DNA of 64,000 nt from Sulfitobacter albidus (lineage in GTDB: Bacteria; Pseudomonadota; Alphaproteobacteria; Rhodobacterales; Rhodobacteraceae), in the NCBI RefSeq assembly GCF_018200035.1, contig NZ_CP073581.1, forward strand, positions 3,158,501-3,222,500, given 5' to 3'. The notes beneath the pieces are model-generated. The model was not told the origin of the DNA. It did not search any database and saw only the letters and a program-made list of their open reading frames with translations. How positions within the stretch are numbered: position 1 is the first letter of the stretch; every line of letters begins with the position of its first letter. Positions 25,627-34,438 of this stretch are shown one piece after another. Made by a program: the position numbers and the translations under genes.

Positions 25627-26157
25627 ATGATGAAGAAACTATTGCCCGTACTTCTGCTCCTCGTTGGCCTCGGTGGCGGCGTGGGCGCGGGGATTTTCCT
25701 GCGTCCGGATACCTCCATGGCGTCGGTACCCAAAGGGAATGGCGAAGCTGAGAGTATTGAGAAGGAGGTCGATGCGAACACCGAAGATAAGCAGGGCCAG
25801 AACGAGGACGCGGCGGTCGAAGGTGATACCGACTCGGAGTTTGTAAAGCTGAACAACCAATTCGTCGTGCCTATCGTCGCGGACGAAAGGGTTGCGGCAC
25901 TCGTTGTGTTGAGCTTAAGCGTTGAGGTGCCGGCCGGGGAGACCGATATCGTCTACCGGCGGGAGCCCAAGTTGCGCGACAGCTTTCTGCAGATCCTGTT
26001 CGATCATGCGAATGTTGGTGGCTTCGACGGGGCGTTCACGCAGGCCGAAGTGCTAGACCCTCTGCGCAGCGCATTGCGTGAAGTCGCGCGGCGCGATATC
26101 GGCAGCGAAATCGTGCACGACGTGCTCATTACCGAAATCGCGCGTCAGGATTACTGA
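25627..26157 (+). CDS. FliL-family membrane protein (second paralogue)
   Basis: A single N-terminal helix (LLPVLLLLVGLGGGVGAGIF) anchors a 176-residue protein. An acidic linker (about 40-75) and a FliL-like periplasmic domain follow (FVKLNNQFVVPIVADERVAA, REPKLRDSFLQILFDHA). FliL proteins sit around the stator and modulate motor function. This copy ends the flgB-flgH operon, while a second FliL-like gene lies at 35503-36003. The two differ strongly in sequence, so they probably have distinct positions in the motor. It ends 7 bases inside the convergent gene. Confidence 0.75.
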   Translation: MMKKLLPVLLLLVGLGGGVGAGIFLRPDTSMASVPKGNGEAESIEKEVDANTEDKQGQNEDAAVEGDTDSEFVKLNNQFVVPIVADERVAALVVLSLSVEVPAGETDIVYRREPKLRDSFLQILFDHANVGGFDGAFTQAEVLDPLRSALREVARRDIGSEIVHDVLITEIARQDY

Positions 26158-26573
26158 TTTTTCGGCAAAAGACTCAGAGCGGACTGGATATTGCGATCCA
26201 GTGCCGCCTTTTGCGTGCGGGTGCCTTTGTCGCGGCGGTCAGCGTCGCGGAGTTGCCCGGCCACGATGAAGCGCCCGAACGCATGGCGCACCTGTTTGAG
26301 ATGCTGCTCCTTGATCACCATCAGTCTGGCGAGCTGTTGGTTCAGCTCGGTCTTCTTTCGGCCGACCCATCCCTGCCAAAGCACATCCGCCCCGATGTGC
26401 CGCTGACCCTGGTCAGTGTCAGCGCGGCTTTCGGCCAGATGGGCATCAAGCTGGGCAAGCTGCGCGCGCAAGCGGGCCTCTTCGGCCAGCACACGCTGGA
26501 TGCCCTGACGCTCACGCTGGTAGACCGCGTCGGTCAGCAGGACCATCTGATCGAGATCGCGGGCATTGCTCAT
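26151..26573 (-). CDS. Unnamed helical protein coupled to flhB; FliJ-like by position
   Basis: No family recognised with confidence. The 140 residues are almost wholly charged helix with coiled-coil character: LLTDAVYQRERQGIQRVLAE, EEARLRAQLAQLDAHLAESR, LNQQLARLMVIKEQHLKQVR. There is no signal peptide or membrane segment. Length, helicity and placement last in the flhA-fliR-flhB export operon (ATGA overlap with flhB at 26570-26573) fit FliJ, the export stalk and chaperone, which is otherwise missing from the window although fliI is present. This is inference; a general chaperone is possible. Confidence 0.6.
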   Translation of the reverse strand: MSNARDLDQMVLLTDAVYQRERQGIQRVLAEEARLRAQLAQLDAHLAESRADTDQGQRHIGADVLWQGWVGRKKTELNQQLARLMVIKEQHLKQVRHAFGRFIVAGQLRDADRRDKGTRTQKAALDRNIQSALSLLPKNQ

Positions 26574-27654
26574 AGTCGCCCACGCGCCCGCAGGCGCATT
26601 TCCTCGGCAAAACGGATTGCTGCGGCCACGGCGGCATAGCTTTCTTCGGCGATCTCATCACCGATGTCCGTGGTCGCATGCAAAGCCCGCGCTGTGGGAG
26701 GATCGGAATGGATTGGTACACCTGCTTCGGCAGCAAGCCGTCGGATCGTGGCCGCGATTTCGTCTACGCCCTTCGCGACGCATACCGGCGCACTGCCCGC
26801 CTCTCGGCTCCACCTGAGGGCCACGGCATAGTGGGTGGGGTTCACGATAATGACATCGGCCGTCGGCACATCCTTCATCATCTGGTTTTGGGAGGCTTCA
26901 AAGGCCCGTTGCCGGCGCTCCTGCTTGAGATGGGGATCGCCTTCGTTTTGCTTGGCCTCGTCGGTCATATCCTTCCGGGACATCATGTTTTTGCGAATGT
27001 GTTCGAAATGCTGAAAGACTGCATCAATTCCGCCGATCAGGCCGGACACCACCACGGTGACCATCAGGAAGGTTATACAGATCCGCGTCATCAGGCTGAT
27101 CGTTGCGAGCGGGCCCCCTGGATAACGCCAATCATTTCCGAGAGCCACACCCGGATGAATACGGCCAGACAGGCAGAGAAAATGAGCAGTTTCACGAAGC
27201 TTTTAAAGAATTCGAACAGCCCAGCCCGACCGTATTTGTTCTTAGCATTCGACAGGATCGAAATGCGGCTGCCCTTGGGTTTGATCTTTTCGGGGGCGAA
27301 TACAATTGCGCGCTGGGCGAGCAACGCGACCAGCACCCCGATAGCCGGCAACGTGAATATCGGGCTGAGCCCGGCAAAAACCGTCTGCATCAACCCGCCC
27401 GCCAGTGGTGCTGCGGCGCTTCCGAAAAACAGCGGCGCAAGCCGGTCGGGTTGATCCAGAAGGACCGTCAATCCATTGCCCACACGCTGCATCATCCAAG
27501 CACCCGAAGCTGTCAATGCCACCAGCAATCCCAAATAGGAGGCGGCGGTGAGCAGGTCGGTCGATTTGGCGACCTCACCTTTTTTTCGAGCTTCCAGCAG
27601 CTTCTGGGCCGTCGGCTCGAAACTCTTGTCAGCGCTGTCATCCTGACCGCTCAT
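26570..27654 (-). CDS. flhB: Flagellar export switch protein FlhB, frameshifted in mid-gene
   Basis: FlhB is the membrane protein whose autocleaved C-domain switches export from hook to filament. The first part (27654 to about 27115) carries MSGQDDSADKSFEPTAQKLL and TM helices but ends early at 27091. The second part continues in another frame with ATISLMTRICITFLMVTVVV and the cleavage site in VIIVNPTHYAVALRWSREAG (NPTH). Adding one C to the C5 run at 27114-27118 joins them into 361 residues, the normal length, reading IQGGPLATISL. The NPTH site and C-domain are intact, so I treat the break as a likely sequencing undercall. Confidence 0.88.
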
Positions 27655-28424
27655 GGCACGGGCCTCAGCGGATTGGAGAGGAACAGATTGAGGGCCTGGA
27701 TCCAGGTCGCCAACATCAGTGGTGACGCAAGGCAGAGGAGAAACAAACCGCCAGCGGTGATGAGCGGCGCCCCGACAAAGGCGACCATTAGCTGCGGCAT
27801 CGCCTTGTTGATCACCCCGATGGCGAGATTGTAGAGCACCGAAAGCACGACGAAGGGCGCGGCCAGCGTAAACGCAAGCGTGAAGGCTTGACGTACCTGA
27901 TCAAGGCCCCATTGAGCTACATCCTCGCCTGCGGGCAAGGCGCCGGGGGGCATCATTTGATAGGATAGCAGCAGGAACTCTGCGAGCTTGACGTGCAGCC
28001 CCAACATCATGGCGAGGGCGATACCGCCCATCACTAGGATATGGCCCATGGCGGGTACCGGCTCTGCCACTGCCGTGCCCAGGATCTGCGCAAGCGATGT
28101 TGACTGCGCCGCGATTGACCCCGCCATTTGCAATGCCATGACCAGCAGGCGCAGCCCCAGCCCAAGGATGACGCCGATCACGGTTTCGGTAATAATCAGC
28201 CAAAAGATCCCCTGCGATGACTGCGCAAGATCCCCGATCGGGACCGCCGGTGCGACAATCAGGGTAAAGGCGATTGCGATGGCAATCTTGATGCGGACCG
28301 GGACCGCCTGCTCGCCAAAGCCGGGCATGAGCGCAGTCAGCGCGCCCACGCGCAGAAAAACGGTGAACCCCTGCCAAAGCGCCAACGTGCTGATGTTCAG
28401 CAGTTCAGCCAGCGTTTGGGTCAC
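27651..28424 (-). CDS. fliR: Flagellar export protein FliR
   Basis: Export gate membrane protein of 257 residues from a GTG at 28424 that overlaps the flhA stop (GTGA). The frame is open further upstream but only inside flhA. Family features: FTVFLRVGALTALMPGFGEQ, VPVRIKIAIAIAFTLIVAP and the late LASPLMLATWIQALNLFL. Its stop overlaps the flhB start by 4 bases, giving the order flhA-fliR-flhB. Confidence 0.92.
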   Translation of the reverse strand: MTQTLAELLNISTLALWQGFTVFLRVGALTALMPGFGEQAVPVRIKIAIAIAFTLIVAPAVPIGDLAQSSQGIFWLIITETVIGVILGLGLRLLVMALQMAGSIAAQSTSLAQILGTAVAEPVPAMGHILVMGGIALAMMLGLHVKLAEFLLLSYQMMPPGALPAGEDVAQWGLDQVRQAFTLAFTLAAPFVVLSVLYNLAIGVINKAMPQLMVAFVGAPLITAGGLFLLCLASPLMLATWIQALNLFLSNPLRPVP

Positions 28425-30490
28425 GCGGCGACCACGCCAACGAGCGATGGTTTGGCATCCAGTCCAATCTCCTCGAACGAGAGCACTGGCGATGAAAGCC
28501 CCTTTGCCCGCAGTACGGTATGCAGAAACCTCCGTCTGCGGGTGTTGGTCACGATTGCGGGATAGACGCCATTGCGATTGGCATCCTCGATCTTTTTGGA
28601 AACACCGTCGGCAAGCTGGTTGAACAGGTCGGGCGGAAGCGCCACGTCCAGACCCCTCTCGGCGTCGACCTGATATGTGGTGAATGTATCTTCCCATTCG
28701 GGCGCCAGCTGGACCAGCGGCAGCGAGCCATCGTCGCGGCGCACCTCGGCGACAAGTTGGAAGCCGAGACGTTGGCGTACCAGCTCGCAGATTGCTTCCG
28801 GCTGGGCATTCTGGCCGCGACCCTCTGCGGTCGCTTCAAGGATCAGCGGCAGGTTGCGGATAGAAACGCGTTCTTCCAGCAGCAGCCGCAACACGGCGTG
28901 CAATACGTCTAGCGGCACCCGATCCGGTACCAGCTCGTCGAGTAGTTTGCGATTGGCCTCCGCCCGCGCAGGGTTCGAGATATTGACCATTTCGTCCAAG
29001 AGACGGCGAAGAGATTTCAACGTCAGCAGCCGCGAGAAATTCCGTTTGACGACCTCCAGCAGATGCGTGGCAAGGACTTCGCCCGGTGTAACCAAGGTGA
29101 CGCCGGCGAGGGCGGCGTCTTCCTGATCGTCGCTGTTGATCCAGCGGGCCGGGGCGCCGTAGACCGGTTCGCGCGTATCGATCCCTGGTGGAAGCAGTGC
29201 GGCGTCCTCGGGCGTTATGGCGAGAATCTGGTTGGGATCCAGCGTTGCGCGTGCCTGCTCAACCCCCTGGATTCGCAAGACATATGTTCCCTGCGGCAGG
29301 CCGGGATGATCGGTCAGCCGGATCTCTGGCAGGATCAAACCGAACGCGGCGGCGACGTGGGTTCGCATATTCACAATCCGGGCATCCAAACCCGTGCCGG
29401 GGTCAAGCACCATACTAACCAGATCCGGGGAGAATTCGACGTGGATGTCGTCAAGCTCCAATACATCACCAAGGGGTTTCGATTGGGGCACCTCGTCGTC
29501 GGCATCCTCCACCAACTCGAGCGGTGTGCGTTTTGATTTCCTGTGCATGAAATACGCGAGTATCCCCAGCAATACGGCCCCGATCATGAAGGGAAGGAAC
29601 GGTAATCCGGGTACGACGGCGAACAGCAGCATCAATGCGGCCACCGTTGCAAGCGCTTGCGGGTGCTTACTGAGCTGGTCAAAAACGGCCAGATCGGTAG
29701 AGCCTGTCGCTCCACCGCGCGCCAGCAAAAGTGCCGAAGCGATCGAAATGATGACAGCGGGGATCTGGCTTACGAGGCCATCACCGACGGTGAGAATGGC
29801 GTAGGTCTCAAACGCGGCGCCCAGCGGCATTCCATGCACCAGCGTGCCCATGATCAGGCCGGCAACGAGGTTCAGCAGGGTAATCAACAAACCCGCCACT
29901 GCGTCGCCCTTAACGAATTTCGAAGCACCGTCGAGAGAGCCAAAAAACGTGGTTTCCTGTTGCTCTCGGGCGCGGCGCTCCTTCGCCTCCTCGTGACTGA
30001 TGGCGCCGGCGGACATATCGCTGTCGATCGCCATCTGCTTGCCCGGCATCCCGTCGAGAGCAAAGCGCGCGCCGACCTCGGCCATACGGGTCGCACCCTT
30101 GTTGATGACCATGAAATTCACAATCAGCAGAACACAGAAAACGACCAGTCCCAGAAAGACCGACCCGCCCATGACAAAATTGGCAAAGCCTTCGATGACC
30201 TCACCCGCCGCGTCGGTTCCGGTGTGCCCCTCCCCGATAATCAGCTTGGTCGAAGATACGTTGAGCGATAGGCGCAACATCAAAGAGGTCAGCAGGATTG
30301 TCGGGAAGGCCGAAAAATCAAGCGGGCGTTCGATGAAGAGTGTGACCGTGAAAATCAGTATCGCAAGAGCAAAGGAAGCGGCCAGCCCGGTATCAAGGAT
30401 CCACGACGGCATCGGCAGAATCATCATGACGATAACGGTCATCAATGCGACGGCCAACAGGATCGTTGGTTGGTAGAGTTTGCTGATCAT
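28421..30490 (-). CDS. flhA: Flagellar export gate protein FlhA
   Basis: The ring-forming export gate, 689 residues, full length. The N-terminal membrane half begins with YQPTILLAVALMTVIVMMIL. The conserved FHIPEP-type region includes FSAFPTILLTSLMLRLSLNV and ALDGMPGKQMAIDSDMSAG. The cytoplasmic domain runs from about 330, with ITPGEVLATHLLEVVKRN-like sequence and VSIRNLPLILEATAEG. It follows the transglycosylase gene by 3 bases, linking cell wall remodelling to export gate synthesis. Confidence 0.95.
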   Translation of the reverse strand: MISKLYQPTILLAVALMTVIVMMILPMPSWILDTGLAASFALAILIFTVTLFIERPLDFSAFPTILLTSLMLRLSLNVSSTKLIIGEGHTGTDAAGEVIEGFANFVMGGSVFLGLVVFCVLLIVNFMVINKGATRMAEVGARFALDGMPGKQMAIDSDMSAGAISHEEAKERRAREQQETTFFGSLDGASKFVKGDAVAGLLITLLNLVAGLIMGTLVHGMPLGAAFETYAILTVGDGLVSQIPAVIISIASALLLARGGATGSTDLAVFDQLSKHPQALATVAALMLLFAVVPGLPFLPFMIGAVLLGILAYFMHRKSKRTPLELVEDADDEVPQSKPLGDVLELDDIHVEFSPDLVSMVLDPGTGLDARIVNMRTHVAAAFGLILPEIRLTDHPGLPQGTYVLRIQGVEQARATLDPNQILAITPEDAALLPPGIDTREPVYGAPARWINSDDQEDAALAGVTLVTPGEVLATHLLEVVKRNFSRLLTLKSLRRLLDEMVNISNPARAEANRKLLDELVPDRVPLDVLHAVLRLLLEERVSIRNLPLILEATAEGRGQNAQPEAICELVRQRLGFQLVAEVRRDDGSLPLVQLAPEWEDTFTTYQVDAERGLDVALPPDLFNQLADGVSKKIEDANRNGVYPAIVTNTRRRRFLHTVLRAKGLSSPVLSFEEIGLDAKPSLVGVVAA

Positions 30491-30493
30491 GCT

Positions 30494-31183
30494 TTATCCT
30501 CCGGTCCGTGGGGCGAACAAAGACCGCGCGCCTGAGGTCAACGGGACCAAGGACCCCCGTGTTGGCGTGCTGCCAGAACCTGTCAGCAAGCTGTAGCTAT
30601 TGTGCCGCTGCTGTCTCGTCGGGGTGGCCCGCACGATTGCCGGCCTGGATTGCGGCAGATCTCTGAGGATCCGGGCAAAGCGCGCCATGTATTTGTCGGC
30701 ATATTTCTCCGTGCGCGAATGATAGGCGCCGGCGGCGGCCGTCCAATCGCCAAGCTCGGCGTAGAGTTCACGCAGGAAGCGTGCGGCGTAGCGCGTGTTG
30801 ATCAGCGGATCGAACATCTCTTCTATCGAGTTGAAGTGTTGCCCGTGCCAGCGATAGTTGATCTGGAAACAGCCGACATCGAAGCTGCGCGCGCCCTTCT
30901 TGAAATGGTGGAAGACATAGGCGCGGGCCTGGTCCTCGTCATCGAACCAAACCCCTTTGCCTTGCATGTTGACGGTCCATGGCCATGGCTGCAACGTGCC
31001 AGCGCGGTTTCGACCGGTTTCGGTACGAGTTATGGCTCTCAGCACGTTGAGGGGTACGCTGGTTTCCTGCGCAATCGTTTGCGCCGCGACGTCGCAAACC
31101 TGGCCTGGTTCGGGACGTGCGTCGATCGTTCCCGCACCAAACAGGGCGATCAAGATGACAGGAATGAATCCCGATAAGCGCAT
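30494..31183 (-). CDS. Flagellar lytic transglycosylase (SLT domain), SltF-like
   Basis: A secreted protein of 229 residues with a signal peptide (GFIPVILIALFGAGTIDA). It has an SLT fold with likely catalytic Glu55 in VLRAITRTETGRNR and the supporting block SFDVGCFQINYRWHGQHF. A polar Ser/Thr/Arg-rich tail follows (about 180-229). Since the FlgJ-like protein at 16784 lacks an enzyme domain, this is probably the enzyme that opens the wall for the rod, like SltF of Rhodobacter sphaeroides. Flanked by flhA and the motA operon. Confidence 0.85.
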   Translation of the reverse strand: MRLSGFIPVILIALFGAGTIDARPEPGQVCDVAAQTIAQETSVPLNVLRAITRTETGRNRAGTLQPWPWTVNMQGKGVWFDDEDQARAYVFHHFKKGARSFDVGCFQINYRWHGQHFNSIEEMFDPLINTRYAARFLRELYAELGDWTAAAGAYHSRTEKYADKYMARFARILRDLPQSRPAIVRATPTRQQRHNSYSLLTGSGSTPTRGSLVPLTSGARSLFAPRTGG

Positions 31184-31240
31184 TCTACAGCTCCAATTTT
31201 CGCATTCTGCGGACCCGGCGACCCAAGCGGTCGCGGGAGG

Positions 31241-33505
31241 TTATTCGGTGTCGATCCCGCCAGAGATCAAAAGGATCGGATCGTTCAACAAAGTATCAAG
31301 AGCAGCGCGCGCGGCAGCACTTTCGGTCAGCGCGGCGTCGGCGAGGCCCAGTGGTCCTGCGTCCTGTGCTGCAGCGGGGGAGGTCTGCCCTGCTGCCACC
31401 CGGGTCGCCGCGCCAAACGCGGGCGCGTCCGCCGAGATCAGATCTTGCCAATTCTCGGATAGAAGTGCCGTGCGCAACGCCTCCTCATTTGCTTGCATCC
31501 CCTCAAAAAGGGCGGAAGCTTCGGCATAGCTGCCCGTCATCTCGGTGGCTTGCGCGCGCAACAACGCCGCCTGCGGTCCTTCGATCTCGACCAAATCGGC
31601 GAGTGCCTGAAACGGCTGCTGCAATCCGATTGCCGCGCGCGCCGACAGCAGTTGCCGGTCCGCGCGACGGGGGCGATCCGGCACCGTTGCCATCAATCGC
31701 TGAACCTGCGCGGCAAATCCCAGATCCATCAAGCGTTCGCCCAGCCGAATTTTACCTGCTGTGGTAATGTCGGAAAAGCTGTCAAAATCCTGCGCAAAGA
31801 TATGATCGAGAAAGGTGAAGTCGTCAGCGTGATCGGTAAGCCGAACGAGGACGGCTTCGCGCATGCTGCGTGCTTCATCCAGGCTGAGTGCGGGCAGAAG
31901 CGTTTCGAGTTTTGCAAAAGCTTCGTCGAAAGACGCCGATTGGCTGAATGCCAACACCTGAGTCTTGCGCAGTTGATTGCCGATCTCGGTGCCGCGCAAT
32001 TCCTGTGCGTAGGCCTCAACCAGGGTGGCGGTTTCGTATGTCAGCGGTCTGTCTGCGGCGAGGGTGGCGTTGACCAGCTTCAACAAAGCCTCGGGCGACC
32101 GCTCGGAGTTGGAGTTGATTACCGTATCAAGCATATTTTTTGCAGGCGCGCCGTTGTGCATGGCCAGGGCCGCCTTCGCCAGATCACCGGTTGGGGTGAG
32201 GCCTTCCGGCAACCGCTCGACGCTGCGCAGTGCAGCTGCAGCGCCGCCGCTATCGCCGTAAGCCAGCAGGCGCGTGCTCAGCTCTGGCGCGAGAAATTGG
32301 CGTAGATGGCTTGGCAGTCTGTTCAGTGCCCGCAACGCAGCTGGCGTATTGATCTGCGTTTCGGTTGGAATTTCCTTGAACCCCAACACTGCCCATAGCG
32401 CGACGTCACCGTCGCAGTTTGACAGGTTGCCAAGCGGGTTTGGCACGTCGAGCCGCCCCCGTTCAAGGATCGTGGCCAGTGCGACAAGACCCGCATTTTC
32501 AGGTGGGATTGACGCATCGAGGCGCAGAACGCTCAGGGCTTCGGCCCCGAAGCCGAAATATATATAGGTCTTGGCCAAAGCGATTGCTGCGTCATGGTTC
32601 AGCTGATCGCGTGCGTTGAACAAGGTATCCCGGCGCTGGCTGATCTGAGCGCCAAACGATCCCTCACCGGCGAATGTCTCCACGCTGTAAGCATCTCCAC
32701 CGTTGCAGATCGGATCTTGTCCGGACGCTCGACGGTTTCCTGAGGGCCGGTCCATACTGTCGGTGATCCGCAAATGCGCTCCAATGCCATGGTCGGCGGC
32801 AGTGAGTTCCGGTGGCGTAGCCGTCACCACTGTCGGGGATGGCGGCTCGTCAGCGTCGCGCGGCAATGGGGCGCTGACATCTACATCGAGCAGACCGTTG
32901 CTTGCGGCGGCGGCAACTTCGGAGGCAAGCGAGCTTGATATCTCGCGCAGCAATGCCGTGCGGTCCTCCGGCGTATCCGGGATAGGTTTTTCCGCGACAG
33001 GTTCCGAAGCCGATTGCGCGGGGAGGGGGAATGACCTCCCCGATCCGATCCATGGGAGGACCGTCTGCGCCTTGGGCTGCGTCAAAGGTGTGCGAACCTG
33101 CATCACCGCTGCTTCAGGTTCCGCAGGGCCAAGGGGCTGACCGGCTAGCGCAGTGTCGCGGTCACCCACATCAATCACGAGCAGGCCACCGCTGACGAGC
33201 GTCGCCGCCTCGCACGGGCAAGCGAGCGATACGGTCACGGTATCGTCGGATGTCTCTATATCAGTGACGCGCGTGCGCTGCATCCGCTGGAATACGCTGG
33301 CAGTCTCGAATCCGTCAGCGTGGCCCACGATCGTGATACGGATCCGGTTCCCGTCCCGCACGGCATTCCAGGATGTGCCGTTGGAGAGAGGGAGCGTCAG
33401 GCGACTGAAACTTGCGTGATCGCCTGATCGCACTTCGAGTGCTTCGGCCAGTGCGGTCGTACCGATCAACGCAAGGCCAATTCCGAAAATCCAAGGTCGC
33501 ATCAT
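31241..33505 (-). CDS. Large secreted protein of the motA operon; AMIN-like N-terminus and helical repeats (candidate MotC-like motor protein)
   Basis: No exact family recognised. The 754 residues begin with a signal peptide (WIFGIGLALIGTTALAEA). A beta-rich stretch to about residue 115 reads like an AMIN domain (FSRLTLPLSNGTSWNAVRDG ... GGLLVIDVGD), which in other proteins binds peptidoglycan. Residues about 120-240 are Pro-rich linker. From about 290 to 720 there are repeated helical pairs of TPR/Sel1-like character (NHDAAIALAKTYIYFGFGAE). The start overlaps the motA stop by 4 bases, and sltF follows 57 bases later. Rhizobial MotC is likewise periplasmic and works with MotE, and a motE-like gene is just upstream, so a stator-linked periplasmic role is a reasonable inference. 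Confidence 0.6.
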   Translation of the reverse strand: MMRPWIFGIGLALIGTTALAEALEVRSGDHASFSRLTLPLSNGTSWNAVRDGNRIRITIVGHADGFETASVFQRMQRTRVTDIETSDDTVTVSLACPCEAATLVSGGLLVIDVGDRDTALAGQPLGPAEPEAAVMQVRTPLTQPKAQTVLPWIGSGRSFPLPAQSASEPVAEKPIPDTPEDRTALLREISSSLASEVAAAASNGLLDVDVSAPLPRDADEPPSPTVVTATPPELTAADHGIGAHLRITDSMDRPSGNRRASGQDPICNGGDAYSVETFAGEGSFGAQISQRRDTLFNARDQLNHDAAIALAKTYIYFGFGAEALSVLRLDASIPPENAGLVALATILERGRLDVPNPLGNLSNCDGDVALWAVLGFKEIPTETQINTPAALRALNRLPSHLRQFLAPELSTRLLAYGDSGGAAAALRSVERLPEGLTPTGDLAKAALAMHNGAPAKNMLDTVINSNSERSPEALLKLVNATLAADRPLTYETATLVEAYAQELRGTEIGNQLRKTQVLAFSQSASFDEAFAKLETLLPALSLDEARSMREAVLVRLTDHADDFTFLDHIFAQDFDSFSDITTAGKIRLGERLMDLGFAAQVQRLMATVPDRPRRADRQLLSARAAIGLQQPFQALADLVEIEGPQAALLRAQATEMTGSYAEASALFEGMQANEEALRTALLSENWQDLISADAPAFGAATRVAAGQTSPAAAQDAGPLGLADAALTESAAARAALDTLLNDPILLISGGIDTE

Positions 33506-34371
33506 GCGGCCGCTTGCTTGAGTGCTTTGAGCGCTTCTTCAAGTTCGTTGTAGCTTGGTCGGCAATGGGAGGGCGTGTTCTGCCGGCCAACCTCGATGCA
33601 GATATTTGTGGCGTGGTTGTGCAGATTCGCGACAAGCACCTCACGGATCAGTTGATAGAAGTTTTGCTCATCCCGCGTCACATCTCCAACTTTTGCGGCG
33701 AATGGACCCACAAGACCGTAGGCCAGGAAGACGCCAAGGAAGGTGCCAACGAGGGCGCCGCCGATCAGCTTTCCCAGGACTTCGGGCGGTTGGTCGATGG
33801 AGGCCATCGTCTTGATAACGCCCAGAACGGCGGCGACGATTCCAAGGGCTGGCAAACCATCCGCCACGATCTGCAAAGCATGGCTGGAGTGCATGGCGTG
33901 CTGCATGTTTGCATCCATACGCTTTTCCAGCACTTCCTCCACCTGATGCGGATCGTCGTAATTCATCGACGCCGATCGCATGGTGTCACAGATCAGCGCC
34001 ACCGCTTCCTTGTCTTTGAGGATCTTGGGATACCGCGCGAAAATATCGCTCTCGTCCGGGGCTTCGATATGTTCCTCAATGGCGACGGGGTTTTGCCGCG
34101 CAAGGCGGATCAGTTCGAACAGCAGGCACAGGAGATCACGATAATCGTCATGTTTCCACTTGGGGCCTTTGAAGACCTTGCCGATGTCTTTGAGCGTATG
34201 CTTGATCGCCGCGCTGTCGTTACTGATGAGAAACGCGCCGACCGCGGCGCCGCCGATCATCGTCATCTCGAACGGGAGCGCCTTGAGAATGATGCCCATC
34301 TTGCCGCCGGCCATGAGATAGCCGCCGAATACCATGACGAAAATGGTGATGATCCCGATGATCCCGATCAT
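33502..34371 (-). CDS. motA: Flagellar stator protein MotA
   Basis: Proton channel and torque-generating subunit, 289 residues. Four membrane helices include the N-terminal IIGIITIFVMVFGGYLMAGG and the late pair with ALGIVAAVLGVIKTMASIDQ and GGALVGTFLGVFLAYGLVGP. The cytoplasmic loop holds charged residues for contact with FliG. motB is 11 kb away at 45156-46010. Its stop overlaps the 754-residue gene. There is a 67-base gap to the upstream motE-like gene with a single TTAACC half-site. Confidence 0.94.
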   Translation of the reverse strand: MIGIIGIITIFVMVFGGYLMAGGKMGIILKALPFEMTMIGGAAVGAFLISNDSAAIKHTLKDIGKVFKGPKWKHDDYRDLLCLLFELIRLARQNPVAIEEHIEAPDESDIFARYPKILKDKEAVALICDTMRSASMNYDDPHQVEEVLEKRMDANMQHAMHSSHALQIVADGLPALGIVAAVLGVIKTMASIDQPPEVLGKLIGGALVGTFLGVFLAYGLVGPFAAKVGDVTRDEQNFYQLIREVLVANLHNHATNICIEVGRQNTPSHCRPSYNELEEALKALKQAAA

Positions 34372-34438
34372 AGTGGCCCCTCGTGTTTGCTGCTGATTCA
34401 GTTGTGACAGTGGGTGGTTAAGGAACCGTCAGCGGTGG

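Noticed and set aside
27091..27148. Programmed frameshift or slippage in flhB (and likewise fliP)
   Set aside because: The runs are only five bases long, there is no stimulatory element that I can see, and two unrelated genes show the same one-base loss, so a read error is simpler.
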